Assembly: GCF_031157275.1 (NCBI RefSeq)
Contig: NZ_JAVIFW010000027.1
Coordinates: 1 to 64,000 of the forward strand
Direction: 5' to 3'
Origin: Streptomyces sp. LHD-70
GTDB lineage: Bacteria; Actinomycetota; Actinomycetes; Streptomycetales; Streptomycetaceae
Length of the DNA stretch: 64,000 nt
Every line of letters starts with the position of its first letter. Within the stretch, counting starts at the first letter, position 1. Both the position numbers and the translations under genes were made by a program. Below the pieces are notes generated by a model. That model did no database searches. It was given only the letters and a program-made list of their open reading frames with translations, and had not been told where the DNA came from. Shown piece by piece: positions 1-8,182 of the stretch.

Positions 1-306
1 ATCAAGGTCGAACTGGCCACCGTGCCCGCCGAGATCGCCAAGATCGTCGTGCCGGTCTCGATCCACGACGCCGAGAGCCGCGGCCACTCCTTCGGACAGG
101 TCCGCAACGCCTTCATCCGGGTCGTGAACCAGGCGGACAACCAGGAGATCGCCCGCTACGACCTGTCCGAGGACGCCTCCACCGAGACCGCCATGGTCTT
201 CGGCGAGCTCTACCGGCACGGCGCAGAGTGGAAGTTCCGCGCAGTCGGCCAGGGCTACGCCTCCGGACTGCGCGGCATCGCACAGGACTTCGGCGTCAAC
301 GTCTGA
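1..306 (+). CDS. TerD family protein, C-terminal part (truncated by window edge)
   Basis: Only the last 101 codons are present; the reading frame is open from base 1, so the start lies upstream. The visible part (IPVS-like strands, FGQVRNAFIRVVN, then IARYDLSEDAS and a GWKF-like end EWKFRAVGQGY) matches the C-terminal half of the TerD/TerZ stress-response family, calcium-binding proteins linked to tellurite and general stress resistance. A second TerD protein follows at 548 in the same direction. The last codons and TGA are the first unit of a tandem repeat that continues past the stop. Family call is firm; substrate or partner cannot be read here. Confidence 0.9.
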   Translation: MKVELATVPAEIAKIVVPVSIHDAESRGHSFGQVRNAFIRVVNQADNQEIARYDLSEDASTETAMVFGELYRHGAEWKFRAVGQGYASGLRGIAQDFGVNV

Positions 307-403
307 CGCTGGGCCAACTTCTGACGCGCGTCAACGTCAGCTTCTGAGGCTCGTCAACTTCTGACGCTGGTCAGCTTCTGAGGCTCGTCAACTTCCGACG
401 CTC
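295..403. repeat. Degenerate ~17-bp tandem array containing the terD stop codon
   Basis: About six units of 17-23 bp of the form GTCAACTTCTGACGCTG start inside the last codons of the upstream TerD gene. They can be parsed as 295-312, 313-329, 330-352, 353-369, 370-386 and 387-403. Most units keep the TCTGA that is the gene's stop context. No gene is seen between 307 and 547. Confidence 0.8.
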
Positions 404-547
404 ACTGCGACTCCGCCGGGGCCCGTGAGGCGTGGCAGCAGGCTCTGCCGGCGCGGGGCGTGCTGCCATGTCCTCGCGCCGAACTGTCCACTCGCCGCTG
501 TCCACTCGCCCTGAGCACCGCTCATTCCGCCAAGGAGACCCACCCTC

Positions 548-1132
548 GTGTCAGTGAACCTCAGCAAGGGCCAGCAGATCAGCCTCAGCAAGTCCGACGG
601 CAGCTCGCTGACCGCCGTACGCATGGGACTCGGCTGGCAGTCCGCGCCCCGCAAGGGCTTCCTCGCCAAACTCACCGGCACCAGGGAGATCGACCTGGAC
701 GCCTCGGCCGTCCTCTTCGCCGGGCAGAAGCCGGTCGACGTCGTCTTCTTCCAGCACCTGGTCAGCGACGACGGCTCCGTGCGCCACACCGGCGACAACC
801 TCGTCGGCGGCGTGGGCCAGGGCGGGGACGACGAGGCGATCCTCGTCGACCTGGCGCGGGTCCCGGTCCACGTGGACCAGATCGTCTTCACCGTGAACTC
901 CTTCACCGGCCAGACCTTCGCCGAGGTCCAGAACGCCTTCTGCCGCCTCGTCGACGAGACCAACGGCCAGGAACTCGCCCGCTACACCCTCACCGGCGGC
1001 GGCAACCACACCGCGCAGATCATGGCCAAGGTCCATCGGGTGGGCGGCGGCTGGCAGTTGAAGGCCATCGGCGAGCCCGCGACCGGCCGTACCTTCCAGG
1101 ACCTGATGCCCTCGATCGCCAGCCACCTCTGA
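548..1132 (+). CDS. terD: TerD family protein
   Basis: A 194-residue full-length TerD-domain protein, the usual size of the family. Typical features are the N-terminal VNLSKGQQISLSK, the central DLDASAVLF strand, the acidic run HTGDNLVGGVGQGGDDE (the calcium-binding region), and the C-terminal FAEVQNAFCRLVD followed by ELARYTL. TerD proteins are cytoplasmic, bind calcium and are linked to tellurite, oxidative and phage stress, though the mechanism is unsettled. The GTG start is chosen because AAGGAGA lies 9 bases upstream. It follows another terD in tandem and probably arose by duplication. Its stop codon is the first element of a 13-bp tandem repeat array. Confidence 0.93.
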   Translation: MSVNLSKGQQISLSKSDGSSLTAVRMGLGWQSAPRKGFLAKLTGTREIDLDASAVLFAGQKPVDVVFFQHLVSDDGSVRHTGDNLVGGVGQGGDDEAILVDLARVPVHVDQIVFTVNSFTGQTFAEVQNAFCRLVDETNGQELARYTLTGGGNHTAQIMAKVHRVGGGWQLKAIGEPATGRTFQDLMPSIASHL

Positions 1133-1226
1133 CGGCTGCCTCTGACGGCTGCCTCTGACAGCGGCCTCTGACAGCGGCCTCTGACGGCGGCCTCTGGTGG
1201 CTGGCTTCGACGGCTGCCTCAGGGCG
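1124..1226. repeat. 13-bp tandem repeat array bridging two convergent stop codons
   Basis: Eight consecutive units with a 12-13 base period (consensus CKGCCTCTGACGG) run from the last codons of terD to the last codons of the cupin gene on the other strand. The TGA of terD (1130-1132) is in unit one and the TGA of the cupin gene (complement of 1219-1221) is in the last unit. The intergenic segment is therefore entirely repeat. Units drift by one to four bases, more towards the cupin side. Confidence 0.85.
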
Positions 1227-1545
1227 CGGCAGGGGCAGGCGGACCTGCGTGCACCGAGGGCTCCTTGAGCTCGATCTCGACGAAGGCCAGGAAGGAGTCA
1301 CCCGCGTTGACGACCTCGTGCTCGGCGCCCGCCGGACGTGCGTAGGACTCCCCGGCCCGCAGCTCTGACGCGGCTTCTGTTCCACCGGGGGACAGGATCC
1401 TGGTCGTGCCGTCGGTGAGCGGCACCACGACGTAGTCGTACTCGTGCACGTGCGGTCCTGTGCTGGTTCCGGGCTCGAAGTCCCAGCGGGTGACACGTAC
1501 GCGTGCGTCGTCCTGCTGCAGCGTTGCCCGGGCCGTGGTCGTCAT
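1219..1545 (-). CDS. Small cupin-domain protein
   Basis: A 108-residue single-domain cupin. Motif 1 is visible as GTSTGPHVHEYDYVVVP (metal-ligand His-x-His) and motif 2 as PAGAEHEVVNAG. The protein is too short to hold a second catalytic domain, so it is either a small metal-dependent enzyme or a ligand-binding cupin; the substrate cannot be inferred. The ATG is preceded by AAGGA at a good distance. It is convergent with terD, and the two 3' ends share one repeat array. Confidence 0.85.
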   Translation of the reverse strand: MTTTARATLQQDDARVRVTRWDFEPGTSTGPHVHEYDYVVVPLTDGTTRILSPGGTEAASELRAGESYARPAGAEHEVVNAGDSFLAFVEIELKEPSVHAGPPAPAAP

Positions 1546-1621
1546 CGCGATTCCTTCCGTCCGTTCGGTGTGCCGTGCCGGTGGTGCGGAGCCACGGCAC
1601 TGGTGGTGGAGATGCCGCAGT

Positions 1622-2584
1622 TCACCATGTACTCCCGGTCGCGGTGGGGCGTGGGGCGGCGGTGAGCTCGCCGTCGGGCGCCATCGCGTGCTGGGGGTCA
1701 GGGGGCGGGGCAGTGGGACGGCCCCCGGTGCGGGTGGCGCCGATACCGGCGATCACGACGAAGGCGACACCGGCCGCGGGGGCCCAGCCGGGTATCTGGC
1801 CGAGCACCAGCAGGCCGGCGAGCAGCGCGATGGCCGGTTCCAGGCTCATCAGGGTGCCGAACGCGGAGGCCGTGAGGCGGCGCAGGGCGAGGAACTCCAG
1901 AACGAAGGGCAGTACGGCGCTCAGGGCGGCAAGCCCAAGCGTGGCTCCGAGCAGCTTCCACGTGACGTGTTCCAGGTCGGAGGGTGCTGCGACGAGGAGG
2001 CCGATGCAGCCGGCGACGGGCATGGAGACGGCCAGCCCGTTCAGACCGGTCACGGAGTCGCCCACGTGCTGGGTCAGCACGATGTACCCCGCCCAGCAGG
2101 CCGCGGCGGCGAGCGCGAAGCCCGCGCCGACCGCGTCGATGCCGCCGTGCCACGGCTCGGTCAGTGCTACGACACCGATGGCGGCCATCAACGTCCAGCG
2201 CTTACGACCGCGACCCGGGCCGCAGAGGGATACGGCGAGCGGGCCGAGGAACTCCAGCGCACTGGCCGTGCCGAGCGGCAGCCGGGTCACGGCGAGCATG
2301 AAGAACACCATCATGCCCGCGCTGACCGTGCCCAACAGGGCGCACGCGCACAGGTCGCGGCCGCTGAAGTCGCGCAGGCGCGGCCGCACCAGGGCAAGCA
2401 GCAGCACACCGGCCCACGCCAGCCGCAGCCCTGTCGTCCCCAGGGCTCCGAGCTGGTCGACCAGCGAGACCGACAGCGCAAGGCCGAGCTGGATGGTGGA
2501 CATGGCGGCCACGGCCATCACAGTTCCGGTGGTGGCCGAGGGCAGGCGCAGACGTAGACGTGCGCGGTGTTCGAGCAAGCTCAT
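1622..2584 (-). CDS. EamA/RhtA-type DMT exporter
   Basis: A 320-residue inner-membrane protein of the drug/metabolite transporter superfamily, with about ten hydrophobic segments in two EamA repeats (starting near MAVAAMSTIQLGLALSV and GGIDAVGAGFALAAAACW). The RhtA-like signature LPLGTASALEFLGPLAV is typical of threonine/homoserine-type exporters, so a metabolite or amino-acid efflux role is likely but unproven. The start is placed at the ATG of MSLLEH. The frame stays open upstream, but that extension lacks membrane character and crosses the divergent regulator. A LysR gene is divergently transcribed 84 bases away and probably controls it. Confidence 0.88.
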   Translation of the reverse strand: MSLLEHRARLRLRLPSATTGTVMAVAAMSTIQLGLALSVSLVDQLGALGTTGLRLAWAGVLLLALVRPRLRDFSGRDLCACALLGTVSAGMMVFFMLAVTRLPLGTASALEFLGPLAVSLCGPGRGRKRWTLMAAIGVVALTEPWHGGIDAVGAGFALAAAACWAGYIVLTQHVGDSVTGLNGLAVSMPVAGCIGLLVAAPSDLEHVTWKLLGATLGLAALSAVLPFVLEFLALRRLTASAFGTLMSLEPAIALLAGLLVLGQIPGWAPAAGVAFVVIAGIGATRTGGRPTAPPPDPQHAMAPDGELTAAPRPTATGSTW

Positions 2585-2606
2585 GGACGCCAGTAGACGA
2601 GGCGCA

Positions 2607-2641
2607 GACCGTTCGCGTCCACGTGCCGATCCTGAACGGTC
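2607..2641. promoter_or_regulatory. Inverted repeat between exporter and LysR gene
   Basis: Perfect 8-bp inverted repeat GACCGTTC / GAACGGTC at 2607-2614 and 2634-2641, separated by 19 bases, inside the short divergent region. Its position suits a LysR operator controlling both genes; binding is inferred. Confidence 0.5.
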
Positions 2642-2668
2642 CGTCCGTGAATCATGGACAATGGCCCC

Positions 2669-3583
2669 ATGGAGACCCGACGCCTGCGCATGCTCCTTGA
2701 GCTGTCCCGCCTGGGGTCCATGCGCGCGGTGGCCGACATGCTCGGCACGACCACCTCGACGGTCTCGCAGCAGATGGCCGCCCTGGCGGACGACATGGGC
2801 ACCGCATTGACCGAGCCGCACGGGCGCCTGGTCCGGCTGACGCCCGCGGGCCGCCGCCTTGCCGAGCACGCGGTGACGATCCTCTCCGCCGTCGAGACGG
2901 CACGCCACGACCTCGCCCCGGGGAGCGAGCCCAACGGCACTCTGCGCGTCGCAGGCTTCGCCACCGCCATACGCGCCCACCTGCTGCCCATCGTCACCGC
3001 CCTAACCACGAGCCACCCCCGCCTGAGCATCCTGGTCCGCGAACACGAACCCGCCGAGGCGCTGCGGCTGCTGGCCGAGGACGCCACGGATCTGGCCCTG
3101 ACGTACGACTACAACCTGGCACCCGCGGCCGAGGACCCCGTGGTGCGCGCCACCGCCCTGTGGACCGCGCGCTGGGGCCTGGGCGTCCCCGCGCAGGCCG
3201 ACATCCGCCCCGGCACCACGCTGGAGGTCTTCGCCCAACTCGCCGGTCAGGACTGGATCGTCAACTCGCGCAACACCGCGGACGAGACCGTCATCCGCAC
3301 CCTTGCCTCCATGGCGGGCTTCACCCCGCGCATCACCCACCAGGCCGACAGCCTCGATCTCGTGCAGGGCATGATCACCGCCGGGCTCGGCGTGGGCCTG
3401 CTCCCCGTCGGGACCGACACGTTCCCCACGGTGCGGATCGTCCCGCTCACCGCCCCCGACGTCGAGCTGCGCTCCTACGCGGTGGCCCGCCACGGCCGAC
3501 TGGACTGGCCGCCCCTCGCCCTGGTCACCGACCTCCTCGTCAGCCGGTCCACGACCGGGCACAAGTCCCGTCACCTGTCGTGA
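2669..3583 (+). CDS. LysR family transcriptional regulator
   Basis: A 304-residue LTTR. The N-terminal winged helix-turn-helix spans roughly residues 1-60 (LLELSRLGSMRAVADMLGTTTSTVSQQMAAL), followed by a substrate-binding domain ending in GLGVGLLPVG. ATG at 2669 is preferred because the HTH begins directly after METRRLRML; an in-frame ATG five codons upstream (2654) is possible. Neither has a clear ribosome binding site, so translation may be leaderless. It is divergent from the EamA exporter, the usual layout for a regulator of an efflux pump. Its TGA lies in a duplicated 12-bp segment. Confidence 0.88.
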   Translation: METRRLRMLLELSRLGSMRAVADMLGTTTSTVSQQMAALADDMGTALTEPHGRLVRLTPAGRRLAEHAVTILSAVETARHDLAPGSEPNGTLRVAGFATAIRAHLLPIVTALTTSHPRLSILVREHEPAEALRLLAEDATDLALTYDYNLAPAAEDPVVRATALWTARWGLGVPAQADIRPGTTLEVFAQLAGQDWIVNSRNTADETVIRTLASMAGFTPRITHQADSLDLVQGMITAGLGVGLLPVGTDTFPTVRIVPLTAPDVELRSYAVARHGRLDWPPLALVTDLLVSRSTTGHKSRHLS

Positions 3584-3640
3584 TCCCTGCCGTGATCAAG
3601 GCGGGTCAGCCCTCGCGGCTCTCCGGTCAGTCCTCGCGGC
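3574..3640. repeat. Paired short duplications covering two convergent stop codons
   Basis: Two adjacent 12-mers, CCTGTCGTGATC (3574-3585) and CCTGCCGTGATC (3586-3597), duplicate the LysR stop region. Immediately after, a 21-bp unit at 3604-3624 repeats at 3625-3640 and duplicates the minus-strand stop context of the next gene (GCCGCGAGGACTGACC and GCCGCGAGGGCTGACC read on the minus strand). Confidence 0.7.
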
Positions 3641-4775
3641 CGCCCTCCTCAGGCTCGTCGGCCGCGTACGGATGCACGTACCGGCCGACGTCGAACGGCG
3701 TGAACCAACTGGCCGGGCCCGTGGTCGCCCTCCGCAGGTACTCGCCCACCGCGCTCCCGTCGGTCCCGTCCTGCGTGTCGTCGTACAGCCACGCGTGGTC
3801 CCTGCCCTCCTGGACCGTCTCCGAGAAGCGCTCCAACGCCGACGAGACCCCGCCGCCCAGCAGGCCGAAGGTGTCCAAGGTGACCCGCGCGGTGTTCAGC
3901 AGGAGTCTCAGCGCCAGCTCCTCCGCGACGCAGCTCAGCCGCACGAAGCTGCCGTCGGTGAAGCGCGTGGTCAGGGCCACGGCCGTCACGAGGAATCGGC
4001 GGGCGAAGTGCGCGTCGTACCGCAGGGCGTACCGCGGCGGCAGGTCGTCGAGGAGCCACAGCAGCTCGTCGCACTCGGCGACGTTCGTATCCTCCTGGTC
4101 GAGCGTGAAGGCGTCCTGGAACAGCTCGTCCAGGACGACGTCCGTCGCCCAGACCAGCACTCCGGCAGCCAGCTCGGCGTCCTCGGACGAGGTCTCGGGG
4201 CCGTACGGCTCGTACTCCCCGCCCTCCTTATCGACAGCACCGGCAGCACCGAACGTTCCCTGCCCGAAAGCCCTCAACTGGGCGGCGAGTGCGCGCATCC
4301 TCGCCTCTGCGGCCCTCGCCGCAGCGGCGGCATGGGCCGGGTCGGCGGAGGTCCCTCCCTCGGGCTCCGCCAGGCGGGCACGCCGGGCGGCCACATCCGC
4401 CGGGGGCGCTTCCGGGCCGTCGGCCGCGTCCAGACTCTCCTTGACGAGGTCAGGGTGCAGTTCGACCTCGCACCGTTCGACGCTCCAGTCGGCGAGCAGC
4501 TCCGAACTCTCAAGCACCTCTTCCACCAGCGAGCGCACCGTCTGCTCGGCCGTCTCAAGGGCCGGTGCGGTCACGAAGATCTTCAACAGCGCCCCGCCGG
4601 TATGGACGCCCACGAACGTGTCGTCGACCTCCACCTCCACCCCGTCCGGGCCTTCGAGCAGTCCGATCCCCCGCAGCCCCTCTTCGAGGAGAGCCGCAGC
4701 GCCGACCCCCTGCAGCTCGTCCATCTCCGGCGCACCGCTCGGAATCCTCGTATCCACCGTCACCGCGTACGTCAC
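3627..4775 (-). CDS. Conserved-looking hypothetical protein
   Basis: A 382-residue soluble protein that I do not recognise. The first ~110 residues (MTYAVTVDTRIPSGAPEMDELQ onward) look like a small alpha/beta domain. Residues about 130-190 are Ala/Glu-rich and likely a flexible linker. The C-terminal ~200 residues are mainly helical and acidic, with WLLDDLPPRYALRYDAHFARRFL. No signal peptide or membrane segment is seen. The GTG start is chosen because this frame merges upstream into a shadow of the antiporter gene and this is the first start with normal composition. It sits 62 bases downstream of the antiporter and may be cotranscribed with it. Confidence 0.75.
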   Translation of the reverse strand: MTYAVTVDTRIPSGAPEMDELQGVGAAALLEEGLRGIGLLEGPDGVEVEVDDTFVGVHTGGALLKIFVTAPALETAEQTVRSLVEEVLESSELLADWSVERCEVELHPDLVKESLDAADGPEAPPADVAARRARLAEPEGGTSADPAHAAAAARAAEARMRALAAQLRAFGQGTFGAAGAVDKEGGEYEPYGPETSSEDAELAAGVLVWATDVVLDELFQDAFTLDQEDTNVAECDELLWLLDDLPPRYALRYDAHFARRFLVTAVALTTRFTDGSFVRLSCVAEELALRLLLNTARVTLDTFGLLGGGVSSALERFSETVQEGRDHAWLYDDTQDGTDGSAVGEYLRRATTGPASWFTPFDVGRYVHPYAADEPEEGGRED

Positions 4776-4837
4776 GGCGCTCAGCCTTACAGGCCGCACC
4801 AGCGCTTGCTGCGGCAATGACGATTTCCGGGGTGGTG

Positions 4838-6052
4838 CTACCAGGTCTCCGTGCCCTGCACCGGAGTCTTCGACGGCTTCGCCGCGCCCCCGCGAGTGCG
4901 CAGGCGCAGGGCGGCCAGCGGCAGGACGAGCACCGAGATCATGGCCGCGCCGACCAGGGCTGCCGCCTCGCCCTGGCCGATGACCTTCTCGTCGAGGCCG
5001 ATCGTGGTGATGGCGACGACCAGGGGGAGGCAGGTCGACGCGTACAGGGCGAGGGCGCGGCGGTCGGTCGGGGTGAGGTCGCGGGGGGCGAGAGCGTAGG
5101 CGGGCAGGCCGCGTACGAGGAGGAAGAGCAGCAGGAAGACCGGGAGCAGGGCGAGGGCGCGGCCGCCGTCGAGGAGCGAGGCGAGGTCGAACTCGATGCC
5201 GGTGACGACGAAGAAGATCGGCACGAAGAAGCCGAAGCCCATCGCCTCGACCTTGCCGAGGATCTCCGGGCTGCTCCGCGGGGCCGCGCCGTGCATGACG
5301 AGCCGGGTGAGGATGCCGGCGGCGAACGCGCCGAGCAGCGCGTCCAGGCCGAAGGCAGCGGCGAGCGCGAGCATCGCGACGAGCAGCAGCATCACGAACC
5401 GCATCGCGAACTGGGCGCTGGAGTGCAGGGTGTTGGCGATGACCTCGGCGAACCACGGTGGGCGCGGGCGCAGCGCCCAGAAGATGGCGACGGCGGTGAT
5501 CGCGGCGAACACGAGGAGGACCGCGGCCGACCGGCCCGGCTGGCGGCCGCTGAGCAGCAGCGCCATGGCGATGATCGGCCCGAACTCGCCGACCGCGCCG
5601 AACGCCATCATCACGGTGCCGAAGCGGCCCTTGAGGTCGCCGCTGTCGCGCAGGATCGGCAGGACCGTGCCGAGTGCGGTGCTGGTGAGAGCGGTGCCGA
5701 TGACGACCGTCTTGGAGACGTCCGCGCCGGTCAGAGCGAGGGCGAGGCCAAGCCCGAGGACGAGCGAGACGAGCCACGCCCACACCGACCGCCGCAGCGT
5801 GTCCCCGCGTACGGCCGCGAACTCGATCTCGTACCCCGCGAGGAAGATCAGCATGGAGAGGCCGAGGTCGGACAGCATGTCCACGGCGTGGTCCTGGTGC
5901 GCCCAGCCGAGCACGTCGGGGCCGATGAGGATGCCCAGGACGATCTCGAAGATCACGAGCGGGATCCGGACCCAACGCCCGAGCCCGTACGACAACAGCG
6001 GCGCGAGCACGGCGATGGCCATGATCAGGACGAGGGTTCCCGGGTGCGACAT
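4838..6052 (-). CDS. CPA2 family cation:proton antiporter
   Basis: A 404-residue membrane protein with about 12 hydrophobic segments covering nearly the whole length, matching the Kef/CPA2 sodium(potassium)/proton exchanger domain. Family motifs seen are VLGILIGPDVLGW, LIFLAGYEIEF, TALTSTALGTVLPIL and the helix GFFVPIFFVVTGIEFDL. It lacks the C-terminal TrkA-N regulatory domain of true Kef channels, so it is the short antiporter form. It should exchange monovalent cations for protons across the cytoplasmic membrane. No clear Shine-Dalgarno precedes the ATG, so it may be leaderless. Confidence 0.9.
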   Translation of the reverse strand: MSHPGTLVLIMAIAVLAPLLSYGLGRWVRIPLVIFEIVLGILIGPDVLGWAHQDHAVDMLSDLGLSMLIFLAGYEIEFAAVRGDTLRRSVWAWLVSLVLGLGLALALTGADVSKTVVIGTALTSTALGTVLPILRDSGDLKGRFGTVMMAFGAVGEFGPIIAMALLLSGRQPGRSAAVLLVFAAITAVAIFWALRPRPPWFAEVIANTLHSSAQFAMRFVMLLLVAMLALAAAFGLDALLGAFAAGILTRLVMHGAAPRSSPEILGKVEAMGFGFFVPIFFVVTGIEFDLASLLDGGRALALLPVFLLLFLLVRGLPAYALAPRDLTPTDRRALALYASTCLPLVVAITTIGLDEKVIGQGEAAALVGAAMISVLVLPLAALRLRTRGGAAKPSKTPVQGTETW

Positions 6053-6148
6053 AGGCGTTGTTTAGCACGCGAATGGGGCGATCAGGGCTAGCGGTTGGGG
6101 CTGGTGATGGGGGCTTGCGGTTGGGGCTGGCGCTTCGGGTCGCTGACG

Positions 6149-6246
6149 CGTGGTCAGTTCTCGTACGGCTGAGGCGTGGTCAGTTCTCGTACGGCTGAGG
6201 CGTGGTCAGTTCTCGTACGGCTGAGGCGTGGTCAGTTCTCGTACGG
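6149..6246. repeat. 26-bp tandem repeat, four copies, containing a stop codon
   Basis: Three identical 26-bp units (6149-6174, 6175-6200, 6201-6226) plus a fourth partial unit (6227-6246). The fourth carries the real 3' end of the minus-strand gene that stops at 6232. Each unit re-creates the codons for the last residues (PYEN) and the TGA. A looser 14-bp duplication (GCGGTTGGGGCTGG) lies just beyond it, near 6090-6130. Confidence 0.92.
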
Positions 6247-6636
6247 CGTGATGCGGCGGTACGCGGCGCGGGCGTGCAGGACTCGGGCCGTGGTCGTGCC
6301 GATGAGGGCCGCGGCGAGGAGGCAGGCCATCCACTCCAGGTCGCGGTCGCGGGCCCAGGAGATCTCGCCGGTGGGGTACGCGCCGAAGAAGTTGAGGAAG
6401 CCCCAGCACAGGACGGCCGTGCCCGGGGCCGCCACGAAGCTGCCGCGGACGCCGAGGAGGGCCGCGAAGAGGGAGAGCGCGGCGAGGGCGAGGCCCGTGC
6501 TGTCGAGGGCGCCGAGCAGGTCGAGGACGTGGACCAGGCCGAACGCGCCCGCGTAGGCCGCCGTCCAGATGAAGGGTGTGGCCCACGGTCGGGGGACCGC
6601 CCTGGCCTCGCGGGAGACGTACCGCCACTCCACCAT
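6232..6636 (-). CDS. Small integral membrane protein, unknown function
   Basis: A 134-residue protein with four predicted membrane helices (around residues 25-43, 48-64, 72-88 and 105-122). I recognise no family with confidence. The motif FFGAYPTGEISWARDRDLEW lies in a loop before the last helix. The ATG at 6636 is divergent from the sigma-factor start at 6697, leaving only 60 bases for two promoters. Its stop codon lies in the last unit of a 26-bp tandem repeat. Confidence 0.75.
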   Translation of the reverse strand: MVEWRYVSREARAVPRPWATPFIWTAAYAGAFGLVHVLDLLGALDSTGLALAALSLFAALLGVRGSFVAAPGTAVLCWGFLNFFGAYPTGEISWARDRDLEWMACLLAAALIGTTTARVLHARAAYRRITPYEN

Positions 6637-6696
6637 GCCGATTCCTCCCCACCCCTGGGCGCTCGCCCAAGGTTACGGCTCGGGCAGAATCGCCGG

Positions 6697-7689
6697 ATGC
6701 GGAATGACGTGCTGGTAGGGCGGTTCGAGGAGGAGCGGCCCCGGCTCAGGGCCGTCGCGTACCGGATGCTCGGTTCGCTCAGTGAGGCCGACGACGCCCT
6801 CCAGGAGACCTGGTTGCGGGTCGACCGGGCGGATGTGGACGCCGTACGCAACCTCGGCGGTTGGCTGACCACCGTCGTGTCCCGGGTGTGCCTGAACATG
6901 CTGCGGGCGCGGCAGGCCCGGCGCGAGGAGCCGCTGGACGCCGCGGTGTCGGGCGGTGAGGGGGTGGGCGCGCCCGCGGGTACGTCGGTGGGTACGTGGG
7001 TGAGTACGTCGGTGGGTGCGCCGCTGGTCGCCGAGGGGCGGGGGTCGGGTCCGGAGGAGGAGGCGCTGCTTGCCGATGCCGTCGGGCACGCGCTGCTCGT
7101 CGTGCTCGACACGCTGCGGCCGGTCGAGCGGGTGGTGTTCGTGCTGCACGATCTGTTCGCCGTGCCGTTCGACGAGATCAGCGCTCTCGTCGAGCGATCA
7201 CCGGACGCCACACGGCAGTTGGCGAGCCGGGCGCGGCGGAGGGTTCGGGGGAGCGATGCCGGGGCGGGTGCCGGGGCGGGGGCGGGCACGGGTGCGGGTG
7301 CCGGTGCGGGTGCCGGTATCGATGCGCGGCTGCTGCGGGAGGTTGTCGAGGCGTTCCTCGCCGCCACGCGTCACGGTGATCTCGACTCGCTCGTCGCGCT
7401 CCTCCACCCGGACGTCGTCCTGCACGCCGACCCCGCCGTCGTCCCGACGCCCGAACCCGTCGTCGTACGCGGTGCCCGCCGGGTCGCCGAGGGCGCGATG
7501 GCCGCGATGGGCCGGGCACGGTTCACGGGCACGGCCCTGATCGACGGTTCCGCCGGGCTCGTGATGGTGCGTCAGGGGCGGCTCGCGGTCGCGCTGGTCT
7601 TCGAGGCCACGGACGGGGACGTCTCCCGGATCGATGTCATCGCCGAGCCGGGTCGGTTGAGCGCGCTTCGGGTGGATCTGCCCGCCTGA
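6697..7689 (+). CDS. ECF sigma factor with C-terminal SnoaL-like domain (ECF41/SigJ type)
   Basis: A 330-residue sigma factor. Sigma-2 spans about residues 5-75 (LRAVAYRMLGSLSEADDALQ and the -10-binding helix) and sigma-4 about 120-185 (PVERVVFVLHDLFAVPFDEI). A SnoaL/NTF2-like domain follows from about residue 210 to the end (LLREVVEAFLAATRHGDLDS). This order defines ECF41-type factors, in which the extension replaces a separate anti-sigma factor. Two low-complexity linkers stand out: a GTSVGTWVSTSVG segment between sigma-2 and sigma-4, and a ~20-residue Gly/Ala run before the SnoaL domain, both encoded by short DNA repeats. The usual ECF41 partner genes are not adjacent. Confidence 0.92.
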   Translation: MRNDVLVGRFEEERPRLRAVAYRMLGSLSEADDALQETWLRVDRADVDAVRNLGGWLTTVVSRVCLNMLRARQARREEPLDAAVSGGEGVGAPAGTSVGTWVSTSVGAPLVAEGRGSGPEEEALLADAVGHALLVVLDTLRPVERVVFVLHDLFAVPFDEISALVERSPDATRQLASRARRRVRGSDAGAGAGAGAGTGAGAGAGAGIDARLLREVVEAFLAATRHGDLDSLVALLHPDVVLHADPAVVPTPEPVVVRGARRVAEGAMAAMGRARFTGTALIDGSAGLVMVRQGRLAVALVFEATDGDVSRIDVIAEPGRLSALRVDLPA

Positions 7690-7701
7690 GTGCGGAGCCG
7701 G

Positions 7702-8091
7702 TCAGGCCCACCACGCCTCCCCCAGCGCCACCCCCGCGTACGCCGCACCGAGACCGGCCACCACGCTCGCGACCGCATTCAGGCCTGCGAGCAGGCGCGC
7801 CCCCGACTCCACAAGGCGCAGGGTCTCGTACGAGAACGTCGAGTACGTGCTCAACGCCCCGCACAGGCCCGTGCCGAGCAGCAGATACAGCGGGGAGGAC
7901 GCGGTGCCCGTGAGCGTCGCGCCAGTGAGCGTCGCGCCAGTGATCAGGCCGAGGACGAGGCAGCCGGTGACGTTCACCGTGAACGTGCCCCACGGGAACA
8001 CCGAGTCGTGCCGGGACTGCACGGCCCGGTCCGTGAGGTAGCGCAGCGGGGCGCCGACGGCCGCGCCTGCCAGCACGTACAGCCAGTTCAT
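7702..8091 (-). CDS. crcB: CrcB/Fluc fluoride channel (first copy)
   Basis: A 129-residue four-helix membrane protein of the Fluc family, which exports fluoride and lowers its toxicity. Family motifs are GAPLRYLTDR in helix 1, WGTFTVNVTGCLVLGL in helix 2 (conserved Asn) and GLCGALSTYSTFSYE in helix 3 (sodium-site and Phe-box region). Codons for the short loop TGATLTGATLTGTA come from an in-frame 12-bp duplication. It forms a cluster with a DUF190 gene and a second crcB, as seen where two different subunits pair. No fluoride riboswitch was recognised upstream. Confidence 0.93.
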   Translation of the reverse strand: MNWLYVLAGAAVGAPLRYLTDRAVQSRHDSVFPWGTFTVNVTGCLVLGLITGATLTGATLTGTASSPLYLLLGTGLCGALSTYSTFSYETLRLVESGARLLAGLNAVASVVAGLGAAYAGVALGEAWWA

Positions 8092-8120
8092 CGCGGAGTC
8101 CTCCGCTGACGGGGCTGGTG

Positions 8121-8173
8121 GCGGAGCTGGTGCCGGGGGCGGGGCTGGTGCCGGGGGCGGAGCTGGTGCCGGG
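8121..8173. repeat. 18-bp tandem repeat between crcB and the DUF190 gene
   Basis: Three units of the form GGCGGAGCTGGTGCCGGG (8121-8137, 8138-8155, 8156-8173) end ten bases before the complement of the DUF190 stop codon (8183-8185). They fill most of the 91-base gap between the two fluoride-cluster genes. Confidence 0.75.
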
Positions 8174-8182
8174 TCCGGTGGG

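Noticed and set aside
3627..6068. 813-residue reading of the 3627 gene extending over the antiporter
   Set aside because: The upper half overlaps an intact antiporter and is Arg/Pro/Ala-rich noise; the real start is placed at GTG 4775.
6149..6246. Possible CRISPR or att repeat
   Set aside because: Units are directly adjacent with no spacers, and they copy the neighbouring gene end; no cas genes or integrase are present.
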